From positions 1,731,516-1,795,515 of the forward strand of contig NZ_CP133319.1 in the NCBI RefSeq assembly GCF_038811545.1: a DNA stretch of 64,000 nucleotides, in the 5' to 3' direction. The notes beneath the pieces were generated by a model. The model saw nothing but the letters and a program-made list of their open reading frames with translations. It made no database searches and was not told the origin of the DNA. The stretch's first letter is position 1, and the number at the start of each line of letters is the position of its first letter. Of this stretch, positions 24,857 through 34,829 are shown one piece after another. The stretch comes from Rhodoligotrophos sp. CJ14. Lineage in GTDB: Bacteria; Pseudomonadota; Alphaproteobacteria; Rhizobiales; Im1. A program made the translations under genes and the position numbers.

Positions 24857-25636
24857 TTATTCCCGCACGTCCAATGCGCCGACCCGCTGGAGCGCTTCAG
24901 TCAAAACTGTCGCCAACCGCTCCGCCCATCGTTCCTGCCCCGCCTCACTGGTGATGAGGTCGTTGCGCACCTCGATCATCGTATGGGGAATGCCGCGCTG
25001 CTCGCCATGGACGGGAATGGTGTAATGGGTAAGGTCATTGACCGGATAGGGAACGTTGTCCCCGATTTCGAGACTCGGGTCCCGCGCGAGCAAAGAATTG
25101 ACTGCGTGGGACAAGGCGGGTGCGCGATTATATTGCGCGCCCACATGCCACGGCCTCTGGAAGCCCTTGTAGATCGGCGTGAATGAATGGAGCGTCACCA
25201 GAGCCGACGGTTGACCGGCCGCATCTCGTTGATCCAGAAGCTGGCTGATGCGCTCGTGAAAGGGTCTGAACACCGCATCGATGCGGGCCTGCCGGCCTTC
25301 AGGCGTTAACGCCATATTGCCCGGAATCGGCGTGAGCTCGCTGATTTCGGGCATCGCCTCGGAGCTGTTGGGCGGCCGGTTGCAATCGATCACCAGCCGG
25401 GAATAACGCTGCAGCACCAAAGGTGCGTCGAGCCTTTCAGAGAGCAGGCGAGCCATGGGCTCGGCACCGATATCCCAGGCGATATGCGCATGTAGGTCGC
25501 GCTCCGAAAGTCCCATCGTGCCAAGCGCACGCGGGATGCGATTTCCCGCGTGCTCGCAGACGAGAAAAAACGGCGATGCCCCGTTTTCATTGACAACCAC
25601 GGTCGGGCTTTCTTCACCGGCAAGTAGTCCCGCCAT
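24857..25636 (-). CDS. N-formylglutamate amidohydrolase family protein
   Basis: A 259-residue member of the FGase family, which hydrolyses N-formyl-L-glutamate to formate and glutamate. Signature pieces: FFLVCEHAGNRIP near residue 24, AHIAWDIGAEPMA, LVIDCNRPPN, and LVTLHSFTPIYKGFQRPWHVG; the Glu-His and His residues are the likely zinc ligands. In histidine breakdown it is HutG, but no other hut gene is here; the neighbours point to a gamma-glutamyl catabolic locus. It ends 26 bases upstream of the ligase start, probably the first gene of the leftward operon. GGAGAGGG lies 12 bases before ATG 25636. Confidence 0.88.
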   Translation of the reverse strand: MAGLLAGEESPTVVVNENGASPFFLVCEHAGNRIPRALGTMGLSERDLHAHIAWDIGAEPMARLLSERLDAPLVLQRYSRLVIDCNRPPNSSEAMPEISELTPIPGNMALTPEGRQARIDAVFRPFHERISQLLDQRDAAGQPSALVTLHSFTPIYKGFQRPWHVGAQYNRAPALSHAVNSLLARDPSLEIGDNVPYPVNDLTHYTIPVHGEQRGIPHTMIEVRNDLITSEAGQERWAERLATVLTEALQRVGALDVRE

Positions 25637-25752
25637 GTGCGATTGGTCCCTCTCCTGAATTGTGTGATTAATTCCGGAGAGATTTGCGCTTGTCAATCTC
25701 GTTACAAAATTGGGCAGCCGGCACGTCCCGGCGTGAGGCGATTAGTCTACGG

Positions 25753-25965
25753 TCAAAGCATGGTAAAACAGACCGCGGCCAGAATGACCTTCGCAATGCA
25801 CGCATCATCATCCGCGCCCTCGCAGACCGGGTGGTTGGTCCTCTCAATGCTCCCGCTCGGATCAGCGGTAAGCCGCGTGACATATTCTCTTACTGATTTC
25901 TCAAATTCCCGGGCCGCCTCATTGAAATCCTTGAACTCGCCCTTCAATCCCTTGACAGAAATCAT
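25753..25965 (-). CDS. small orphan protein with three-Cys hydrophobic tail (second of pair)
   Basis: I do not recognise this 70-residue protein. It has a charged, helix-prone N-terminal half (FKDFNEAAREFEKSVREYV, residues 11-29) and a C-terminal tail with Cys48, Cys56 and Cys66, the last two separated by nine mostly hydrophobic residues (CIAKVILAAVC). The gene at 26101-26436 has the same layout and the same C-x9-C spacing, so the two look like diverged paralogues. GAGG sits 6 bases before the ATG. The DNA is less GC-rich than its surroundings. A membrane-associated or secreted small peptide is possible; nothing in it shows a known function. Confidence 0.6.
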   Translation of the reverse strand: MISVKGLKGEFKDFNEAAREFEKSVREYVTRLTADPSGSIERTNHPVCEGADDDACIAKVILAAVCFTML

Positions 25966-26066
25966 TCCCTACCTCGCAGCTGTACCCGGATAAGGTTTTT
26001 CGCTTTGCGGTTGGGCCGAGAGAAAGTTGAGGCGAAATCACGGCAATCCACACCCGATACGGAGCA

Positions 26067-26088
26067 CGGCCGAGCACGTGATCGCTGC
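26067..26088. repeat. 22-bp direct repeat, distal copy
   Basis: CGGCCGAGCACGTGATCGCTGC, identical over 22 bp to 26611-26632 inside betA, in the same orientation and 544 bases away. It lies 12 bases beyond the stop codon of the small gene 26101-26436. Read leftward, it encodes the SDHVLGR of the BetA C-terminus out of context. Confidence 0.8.
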
Positions 26089-26100
26089 TCGCGCGGTGCC

Positions 26101-26436
26101 TTACGAGGTGACAACCCATCCGAAAACGCAAATGGCGCCGATCACCGCCTCCATCTCACAATCGGCTTCTGCTGCTGCATCCGAGCTTCTGCATATCCCT
26201 CTTATACCCTCAGAAACTGGCCCGATATGCTTGGCTGCAGCCTGTGCTTTTTCGGCGGTTCTGGAAACATCCGCGACAGAGTCGTCGATGAATTCTTTGA
26301 CAACCTCAGCCCCCTTGACGATTTCCTTCTTTATGTTCGGCACATGGTCCAGGCTATCCTTAACCTCCTCCGCAAATTCGACCACTTCCTTTTTCGCGGA
26401 CTTGAAGGCTTTCTTTATATCTTTGAAAAATCCCAT
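26101..26436 (-). CDS. small orphan protein with three-Cys hydrophobic tail (first of pair)
   Basis: An unrecognised 111-residue protein with a strong ribosome site (GGGGAG, 7 bases before the ATG), so I trust it is a gene. Residues 1-70 are very Lys/Glu-rich amphipathic helix (GFFKDIKKAFKSAKKEVV, FAEEVKDSL, IKKEIVKGAEVVKEFIDD). The tail has Cys82, Cys93 and Cys103 with CEMEAVIGAIC hydrophobic spacing, as in the smaller gene downstream. No signal peptide. It stands alone between betA and the other small gene and is bracketed by the 22-bp direct repeat. Its AT-richer codons suggest recent acquisition. Confidence 0.68.
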   Translation of the reverse strand: MGFFKDIKKAFKSAKKEVVEFAEEVKDSLDHVPNIKKEIVKGAEVVKEFIDDSVADVSRTAEKAQAAAKHIGPVSEGIRGICRSSDAAAEADCEMEAVIGAICVFGWVVTS

Positions 26437-26543
26437 AATCTAACTCCCCAAAAAGCAGTATCTGGTCAGATCGGTGGGGAGCGGTCATGGGCAAACCGTG
26501 GTGAAATCACGTCACGAGCACAACCAGCCAGCGATGAGCATGG

Positions 26544-28211
26544 CTATCTTTGGCTCTCCCGCCAACGCGGGCTGATCCACGGTTGTTGGTTTGACGGGGG
26601 TAAGGGCGCGCGGCCGAGCACGTGATCGCTGCCCTTCTCGCCGATCATCAGCGAGGGGCCGTTGAGATTGCCATTGGTGATGCGCGGGATGATCGAGCTG
26701 TCGATCACGCGCAGACCCTCGACGCCGATCACCCGGCATTCCGGATCAACCACCGCCATCGGATCATCCGCCGCGCCCATGCGGCAGGTGCCGCAGGGAT
26801 GGTAAGCGCTTTCCACATGCTCGCGCAGGAAATCATCGAGCTCTTCATCGCTCACCCGATCAGCTCCCGGCTGGATCTCGCGCCCGGCGAGCCCTTTGAA
26901 AGCATCCTGCCCGAAGATCTCGCGGGTGAGCCGCAGGCAGTTGCGGAAATCCGCCCAATCCTCAGGGTGCGACATGTAGTTGAAGCGGATGATCGGCGCC
27001 GTTTCCGCATGCGGATCACGCAGGCGCACATGACCGCGCGACTTCGAGCGCATCGGCCCCACATGCACCTGGAAGCCATGGGCCTTCACCGCCGACTTGG
27101 CGTCATAGCGAATGGCGACGGGCAGGAAATGGTACTGGATATCGGGATAGCGCACGCCTGCCCTCGAGCGGATGAAAGCGGCGCTTTCGAAGTGATTGGT
27201 GGCGCCGAGCCCGCGCTTGAACAGCAGCCATGTCAAGCCGATCCATGCTTTGGACGGCAGGCTGAGCTTGCTGTAGAGGGTGATCGGCTTGAGGCACTCC
27301 ATCTGGAAATAGACCTCCAGATGGTCCTGCAGGTTTTCCCCGACACCCGGCAAATGATTAACGACGGGAATACCGAGCGCCTGAAGCCTCTCGCCATGGC
27401 CGATGCCGGAGAGCATGAGCAGCTTCGGCGAGTTGATGGCGGAAGCCGAAATCACCACCTCGCGTCGCGCCTTGGCGGTGAGCACGCGCCCGCCGCGGCG
27501 ATATTCGACGCCTACCGCCCTACGGCCCTCGAACAGCACGCGCCGGGCGAATGCCCGTGCCACGAGCTTCACATTGTTGCGGGCCAGCGCCGGTCGCAGA
27601 TAGGCCCGCGCGGCCGACCAGCGCCTGCCCTGCCAGACGGTCATCTCCATGGGGCCGAAGCCTTCCTGCTTCTCCCCGTTATAATCCGGAGTGACCTCAT
27701 AGCCCGCCTGCGCGCCGGCTTCGACAAAGGCATGGTAAAGCGGGTTCGTGCGGGATCCACGGGTGACATGCAACGGGCCAGAGGTGCCCCGCCAGCCCTC
27801 TTCGCCCCCATGCGCGTTTTCCATGCGCTTGAAATAGGGAAGCACGTGACGGAAGCCCCAGCCCTGAGCGCCCATCTCTTCCCAGGTGTCGTAATCGAGC
27901 GCGTGCCCCCGTACATAGACCATGCCATTGATCGAGGACGACCCGCCGATCACCTTGCCACGCGGGGTCGCCAGCACGCGCCCACCCAGATTGGGCTCAG
28001 GCTCGGAGGAAAAGCCCCAATCATAGGTCCGCATGTTCATGGGGTATGACAGCGCCGAGGGCATCTGGATGAGCGGCCCAATATCCGTGCCGCCATATTC
28101 CAGCACCAGCACCGAATGGTGCCCGTCCTCGGAGAGCCGGTTGGCCAGCACACAGCCTGAGCTGCCCGCACCAATGATGATGTAGTCGAACTCGTCCTGC
28201 ATCATTCTCAT
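26544..28211 (-). CDS. betA: choline dehydrogenase (GMC oxidoreductase)
   Basis: A 555-residue FAD flavoprotein that oxidises choline to betaine aldehyde and on to glycine betaine, coupled to the respiratory chain. It has the N-terminal FAD motif [22 protein letters not shown] signature 1 ([14 protein letters not shown]) and 2 ([15 protein letters not shown]), and the catalytic His region [10 protein letters not shown] plus [22 protein letters not shown]. The C-terminus ([17 protein letters not shown]) is the normal one for the family, so the gene is complete although the 22-bp repeat lies within it. Its start overlaps the betI stop (ATGA). Other GMC alcohol dehydrogenases are possible, but betI and choXWV next to it support choline. 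Confidence 0.93.
   Translation of the reverse strand: MRMMQDEFDYIIIGAGSSGCVLANRLSEDGHHSVLVLEYGGTDIGPLIQMPSALSYPMNMRTYDWGFSSEPEPNLGGRVLATPRGKVIGGSSSINGMVYVRGHALDYDTWEEMGAQGWGFRHVLPYFKRMENAHGGEEGWRGTSGPLHVTRGSRTNPLYHAFVEAGAQAGYEVTPDYNGEKQEGFGPMEMTVWQGRRWSAARAYLRPALARNNVKLVARAFARRVLFEGRRAVGVEYRRGGRVLTAKARREVVISASAINSPKLLMLSGIGHGERLQALGIPVVNHLPGVGENLQDHLEVYFQMECLKPITLYSKLSLPSKAWIGLTWLLFKRGLGATNHFESAAFIRSRAGVRYPDIQYHFLPVAIRYDAKSAVKAHGFQVHVGPMRSKSRGHVRLRDPHAETAPIIRFNYMSHPEDWADFRNCLRLTREIFGQDAFKGLAGREIQPGADRVSDEELDDFLREHVESAYHPCGTCRMGAADDPMAVVDPECRVIGVEGLRVIDSSIIPRITNGNLNGPSLMIGEKGSDHVLGRAPLPPSNQQPWISPRWRESQR
26611..26632. repeat. 22-bp direct repeat, copy within betA
   Basis: Identical to 26067-26088. 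Here it encodes the conserved SDHVLGR of BetA, 67 bases before the end of the gene, so this is the ancestral copy and the other is the duplicate. Confidence 0.8.
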
Positions 28212-28795
28212 GCCCGACCGAGCGCGATCTGGCTATCCACGTAAGCTCGCGTCAGCCTGCGCGGGAACTCCGGATCATCGGGGCCGCCATGCAAGGCATA
28301 TTGCAGCCATAGCCCGTCGATCATCGCGACCGTGCCCTCGGCAGCCGCCTTCACCCGCTCTGGCCCGATCACCGGCTTGAGCGCATTGGCGAGGTCCGAC
28401 CGCAGGCGCCGCGCATAGATGCTCAGAATGCGCAGGAGGCGCGGCGAATGCTTCGCCTGCCCGTAAAGGGCAAGCCAAGCAGCCATGACCTCGGGCGCGA
28501 ACTGCTCATCCGCAAGGCAGGAATCGATGATCGCATGAACCCGCTCGACCGGTGTGCGTGCCTGGCCCAGCCGTTCCACCACTGTCCTGCGGAGATCCTC
28601 GAGCAGAAAGCGCATGGTTTCGAACAGGAGATCGTCCTTGTCCCTGAAATAGTGATGCACGATGCCGGCCGACACGCCGGCCCGGGCCGCGATCTTGGAC
28701 ACGGTGGTATCCGCCAGTCCGTGATCATGGATCGCCATGATCGCTGCATCGATCAGTTGCCGCCGCCTGATCGGCGCCATTCCAAGCTTGGGCAT
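28208..28795 (-). CDS. betI: TetR-family choline-responsive repressor
   Basis: A 195-residue TetR protein. It starts [18 protein letters not shown], almost the same as the start of E. coli BetI, followed by the [25 protein letters not shown] and a C-terminal ligand domain with [13 protein letters not shown], also BetI-like. BetI represses choline uptake and oxidation genes and lets go when choline binds. I took ATG 28795 from the conserved family start, although TTG 28825 has AGGAA upstream. It overlaps betA by 4 bases and faces the divergent choX operon over 160 bases. Confidence 0.93.
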   Translation of the reverse strand: MPKLGMAPIRRRQLIDAAIMAIHDHGLADTTVSKIAARAGVSAGIVHHYFRDKDDLLFETMRFLLEDLRRTVVERLGQARTPVERVHAIIDSCLADEQFAPEVMAAWLALYGQAKHSPRLLRILSIYARRLRSDLANALKPVIGPERVKAAAEGTVAMIDGLWLQYALHGGPDDPEFPRRLTRAYVDSQIALGRA

Positions 28796-28842
28796 TGCCT
28801 CGGGGCCGATAATCCTTTGCTTCAATCAATTCCTACATTGTC

Positions 28843-28860
28843 ATTGGTTGGTCATTCAAT
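28843..28860. promoter_or_regulatory. possible BetI operator between betI and choX
   Basis: ATTGGTTGGTCATTCAAT is an inverted repeat (5 of 7 pairs) that follows the form of BetI sites known in enterobacteria (ATTGAACGTTCAAT). It sits between the divergent betI and choX starts, and an AATTAAAAATA stretch next to it could be part of a promoter. Confidence 0.45.
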
Positions 28861-28953
28861 TAAAAATACTCTCCTGTTCATGCCCAGCTGTCGAGGGTGA
28901 GCAAACGAGCGGGCAATGACCACGAGACCGGAAAGGTCTTCAGGGAGGGTGGC

Positions 28954-29910
28954 ATGCTCAAGATGTTCAAAGGCATTGCGGCCGGACTGGCGCTGGTGCT
29001 CGGTACGGCTGCGGGCCTCTCGAGTGCCAGTGCGCAAGAGCCGGACTCATGTAAGGTGGTGCGCTTCTCCGATGTGGGCTGGACCGACATTACCGCCACC
29101 ACGGGCCTCGCATCGGTCGTGCTCTCGGCCCTCGGCTACGAGCCTCAGGTCCAGGTGCTCTCGGTGCCCGTCACCTATGCCAGCCTGAAGAATAAGGACA
29201 TCGACGTTTTCTTGGGCAATTGGATGCCCACCATGGAAGCCGATATCAAGCCTTATCGGGAGGATGGCACGGTCGAGACGGTGCGCACCAATCTTGAGGG
29301 CGCGAAATATACACTGGCAGTCCCCGACTACACCTATGAGAAAGGCCTCAAGAGCTTTGCCGACATCGCCAAGTTCAAGGACGATCTCGGTGGCAAGATT
29401 TACGGCATCGAACCCGGCAATGACGGCAACCGGCTGATCCTCGGCATGATCGAGAAGGATCAGTTCGGCCTCAAAACTTTTGAGCTCGTCGAAAGCTCCG
29501 AGCAGGGCATGCTGTCCCAGGTGCAGCGCGCGACCCGGCGCAACGAGGATATCGTGTTCCTCGGCTGGGAGCCCCATCCGATGAACGCCAACTTCTCCTT
29601 GAAATACCTCGATGGCGGCGATGAGGTCTTCGGGCCCAATTTTGGCGGGGCGACCGTCCATACCAATGTGCGCAAGGGCTATCTCCAGGAATGTCCCAAT
29701 GTTGGGCAGTTCCTGAAGAATCTCAGCTTCACGCTCACCATGGAGAACGAGATCATGGGCGCGATCCTGGATAAGGGCCAGCAGGCGAATGACGCCGCTT
29801 CGGCCTGGCTCAAGCAGCACCCGGAAGTGTTGGATGGCTGGCTGAAGGACGTGAAGACGATCGACGGCAAGGATGCGCGCGAGGCCATCAAGGCGAAGCT
29901 TGGCATATGA
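28954..29910 (+). CDS. choX: choline ABC transporter, substrate-binding protein
   Basis: A 318-residue periplasmic protein with a clear signal peptide (GIAAGLALVLGTAAGLSSASAQ). The mature part is OpuAC/ChoX-like: VRFSDVGWTDITATTGL, DVFLGNWMPTMEAD, GIEPGNDGNR, FLGWEPHPMN, which hold the aromatic residues that cage the quaternary ammonium of choline in ChoX. It delivers choline to ChoWV. ATG 28954 has GGGAGGG upstream, and an in-frame earlier start at 28897 lacks support. Its stop overlaps the next gene (ATATGATG). Confidence 0.93.
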   Translation: MLKMFKGIAAGLALVLGTAAGLSSASAQEPDSCKVVRFSDVGWTDITATTGLASVVLSALGYEPQVQVLSVPVTYASLKNKDIDVFLGNWMPTMEADIKPYREDGTVETVRTNLEGAKYTLAVPDYTYEKGLKSFADIAKFKDDLGGKIYGIEPGNDGNRLILGMIEKDQFGLKTFELVESSEQGMLSQVQRATRRNEDIVFLGWEPHPMNANFSLKYLDGGDEVFGPNFGGATVHTNVRKGYLQECPNVGQFLKNLSFTLTMENEIMGAILDKGQQANDAASAWLKQHPEVLDGWLKDVKTIDGKDAREAIKAKLGI

Positions 29911-30311
29911 TGCTCACTGGCGGCTGCCTCTGCGGTGAAATCCGCTATGAAGCGGAAGCCCTTGCGGGTGATGTGGCGGATTACTGCCATTGCGGCCAGT
30001 GCCGCCGCGCAGGCGGAGCACCGGTGATCGCCTGGCTGCAGGTCTCGCCCGACCGTTTTCGGGTGACGCAGGGAGAGCCGCGCGGCTTCCACTCCTCGCC
30101 CGGTGCGACCCGCTGGTTCTGCCCGAACTGTGGCAGCCCGCTTTATATGACCGATCAGGACGGCCGTTCCGTCGGCATCACTCTCGGCACTCTTGACCGC
30201 CCCGAGGCCGTGTCGCCGACCGTGCATGGCTGGCACTCGGCGCGCATCTCCTGGTTCGAGACCACCGACCAGCTTCCACGTTATCCGGAAACACCACCCT
30301 ACGACCTGTGA
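29907..30311 (+). CDS. GFA/CENP-V family zinc protein inside the choline operon
   Basis: A 134-residue GFA-fold protein (glutathione-dependent formaldehyde-activating family). All zinc cysteines are present: GGCLCGEIRYEA (C-x-C), DYCHCGQCRRAGGAP and RWFCPNCGSPLY (C-x2-C). The prototype Gfa of Paracoccus was reported to help glutathione react with formaldehyde, though many members have unknown roles. It overlaps choX at its 5' end and is followed by choW, so it is inside the transporter operon and cotranslated. Since choline demethylation yields formaldehyde, a role in formaldehyde handling is attractive but unproven. Confidence 0.9.
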   Translation: MMLTGGCLCGEIRYEAEALAGDVADYCHCGQCRRAGGAPVIAWLQVSPDRFRVTQGEPRGFHSSPGATRWFCPNCGSPLYMTDQDGRSVGITLGTLDRPEAVSPTVHGWHSARISWFETTDQLPRYPETPPYDL

Positions 30312-30367
30312 CATCGGCGGCATCGGGCCCCGGTCACGGAAACGCGGCTTGCCACAGAGACATCGTC

Positions 30368-31227
30368 ATGGACTGGCTGACGACAGAGATCACCGAGCAT
30401 AAGATCCCGATCGGCCAGTGGGGCAAGGCCTTCTTCGATCTGCTGACCACCTATTTCTACTGGTTCTTTGACGGCGTGTCCCTCGCCATCGAGCGCACGC
30501 TGGATGCGATCATCGCCGCAGCCCTATGGCTCCCGCCCCTTCTGCTGGTGGTGCTTATCGCCGGCCTCGCCTTTATTCTCCATCGCAGCTGGAAATTGGC
30601 GCTTGGCGTTTTGCTCGGGCTTCTGTTCATCATCAACCAGGGCTATTGGCCGGAAACGGTGCAGACCCTGGCCTTGGTTCTCGGCGCAACCCTCGTCTCG
30701 CTCGCGATCGGCATACCCCTAGGGATCGCCGCTGCCCATCGGCCCTGGCTGTTCCAGGCCCTGCGCCCCGTGCTCGATCTCATGCAGACCCTGCCGACCT
30801 TCGTTTACCTGATCCCCGCTCTTGTTCTCTTTGGCTTAGGTCTGGCCCCCGGCCTGATCGCGACAGTGATCTTTGCCATTCCCGCACCGATCCGCCTCAC
30901 CCATCTCGGCATCACCTCCGTCCCGCGCGCATTGATCGAGGCTGGTGAGGCCTTTGGGGCGACCCGCCGGCAATTGCTGTGGAAGGTCGAGATCCCCCAT
31001 GCGCTTCCCACCATCATGGCCGGGCTCACACAATGCATTATGTTGTCCCTCTCCATGGTGGTGATCGCGGCCCTCGTCGGTGCTGATGGCCTCGGCAAGC
31101 CGGTCGTGCGCGCCCTCAATTCCGTGAATGTGCCCATGGGACTGGAAGCAGGGCTTGCGATCGTGGTCGTGGCCATCATCCTCGACCGGATGTTCCGCGC
31201 CGAGCGACAGGCCGAAAGCCAGGCCAG

Positions 31228-31231
<4 letters not shown>
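30368..31231 (+). CDS. choW: choline ABC transporter, permease
   Basis: A 287-residue inner-membrane permease with about seven helices. It begins DWLTTEITEHKIPIGQWG, typical of ChoW/ProW, and has the binding-protein-dependent transport motif LIEAGEAFGATRRQLLWKVEIPHALPTIMAG that contacts the ATPase. It works with ChoX and ChoV. ATG 30368 was preferred to an upstream start at 30308 because it gives the family N-terminus. It ends overlapping choV (ATGA). Confidence 0.93.
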
Positions 31232-33602
<2,371 letters not shown>

Positions 33603-33642
33603 TCCCCGGCGCCCCTTGCTATCAAGACGAGTTCCCACTTCG

Positions 33643-33674
33643 CGGCGCCGGTTCACAAGAGCCGGCGCCGTTTT
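33643..33674 (+). terminator. intrinsic terminator of aatA
   Basis: CGGCGCCGGTTC and GAGCCGGCGCCG form a 12-bp stem (with one G-T pair) around an ACAA loop, followed by TTTT. It is the clearest intrinsic terminator in the window, 40 bases after the aatA stop. Confidence 0.9.
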
Positions 33675-33752
33675 CTCGGCATATTTACCTTTCAGCGGGC
33701 ACTTTCAGGCATACTGCAATTTATAGTTGTGTGTATTGAAGGATGCGATTTC

Positions 33753-34775
33753 ATGCCGAGATTGGGACTTCTTGCTGCAAGTCTCGCTGCCTTGGCGGCA
33801 GCAGCCTCTCCGGGATTTGCGGCCGACCTTTATATTCCGAGCGAGCATCACAGCCACGTCTCACCCGCTGCTGATCATCTGAAATCAGGCTCTGGCACCA
33901 GGCTGGACTTGCCGGGGACGCTGTCAACCGGCGATCCGGTGGTTGATAAGGCGACCGCGGACCTCCTCGCTTCGGATGCGTTCAAGCCATCCGGTCACGA
34001 CGCCGCGACACCCGCCGGCAAAGCGGGGTCTGAGCCGCTGTCGAAAGTAGGATCGGACATCGCGGACAAGTCCGCCTCAAGAGCGAGCTCCGGGGACACA
34101 GCGAACCAACCACGCAAAACCACATCGGAAACGACCAAGCCGGCCCCCTTGGAGTCCCTGCTGAGCGAAATACCGAGGGTCGGGCATACCGCCCCGAACA
34201 CGGCCTCCGGCGACGGCGCCTCGACGTCAGGCAAGGCAGCACCGGAACGAGACGCCAGACCAAGTCCGTCCACTGACAAGACGGCTCTTGCCACACCGAC
34301 CACGAGCACGGGTCCGACAACCACACCCGAGACTCTGGAGAAGACGCCGGCAACTGGCAAACCGCTGTCTGAGTATCGCAATGCCGGTCAGCTGACCTGC
34401 GACGTGGCCACTGGCGTCGGCCTGATCATTGGCTCGAGCAGAAAGCTCGACTGCACATTCACTGCGGCCAACAGGGCAACGGAGCACTATGACGGCCACA
34501 TGGATGTGCTGGGTCTTGATGTCGGTGTCACCGGCAAGTCGACCATGACCTGGAACGTCCTCTCGCCGACCGACCAAAAACTCCCCCAAGGGTCTCTCGC
34601 CGGCAGGTATAGCGGTGCCACGGCCGAAGCGACAGCAGGCGTGGGCGTTGGCTCCAAATCCATGCTCACCAACAACAACAGTGGCTTGAAGCTCGAACCG
34701 GTCAGCATGCATCAGACCGGCATCGACGTCTCGGGCGGTGCGACCGCGCTAACTCTGAACTACGAACCCAAATAG
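33753..34775 (+). CDS. secreted DUF992 protein with long Ser/Thr/Pro linker
   Basis: A 340-residue exported protein. A signal peptide (LLAASLAALAAAASPGFAA) precedes a disordered linker of about 180 residues rich in Ser, Thr, Ala, Pro and Asp. The last ~125 residues are a DUF992 domain: NAGQLTCDVATGVGLIIGSSRKLDCTFTA, GLDVGVTGKSTMTWNVLSP, GSLAGRYSGATAEATAGVGVGSK, SGLKLEPVS and GVDVSGGATALTL-like end. The two conserved Cys (LTC, LDC) are present. Most DUF992 proteins are about 150-200 residues and lack the linker, so this one may reach through the cell wall or carry a cell-surface domain. Function unknown. Confidence 0.85.
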   Translation: MPRLGLLAASLAALAAAASPGFAADLYIPSEHHSHVSPAADHLKSGSGTRLDLPGTLSTGDPVVDKATADLLASDAFKPSGHDAATPAGKAGSEPLSKVGSDIADKSASRASSGDTANQPRKTTSETTKPAPLESLLSEIPRVGHTAPNTASGDGASTSGKAAPERDARPSPSTDKTALATPTTSTGPTTTPETLEKTPATGKPLSEYRNAGQLTCDVATGVGLIIGSSRKLDCTFTAANRATEHYDGHMDVLGLDVGVTGKSTMTWNVLSPTDQKLPQGSLAGRYSGATAEATAGVGVGSKSMLTNNNSGLKLEPVSMHQTGIDVSGGATALTLNYEPK

Positions 34776-34829
34776 ATCATTCCGCAAGATCTCCGCTGCA
34801 CCACGCCTGAAACCGCCTATAGTCGCGGC

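Noticed and set aside
25919..26131. 70-codon minus-strand frame that continues SDHVLGR from the distal repeat
   Set aside because: It overlaps the start of the downstream small gene and has no ribosome site; it looks like a by-product of the duplicated betA piece.
26067..26632. Insertion sequence or MITE flanked by the 22-bp repeats
   Set aside because: No terminal inverted repeats or transposase; the repeat is far longer than a typical target duplication. Reported only as a repeat pair.
26622..28049. 475-codon plus-strand open frame opposite betA
   Set aside because: Shadow of betA, rich in His and Arg, no family features.
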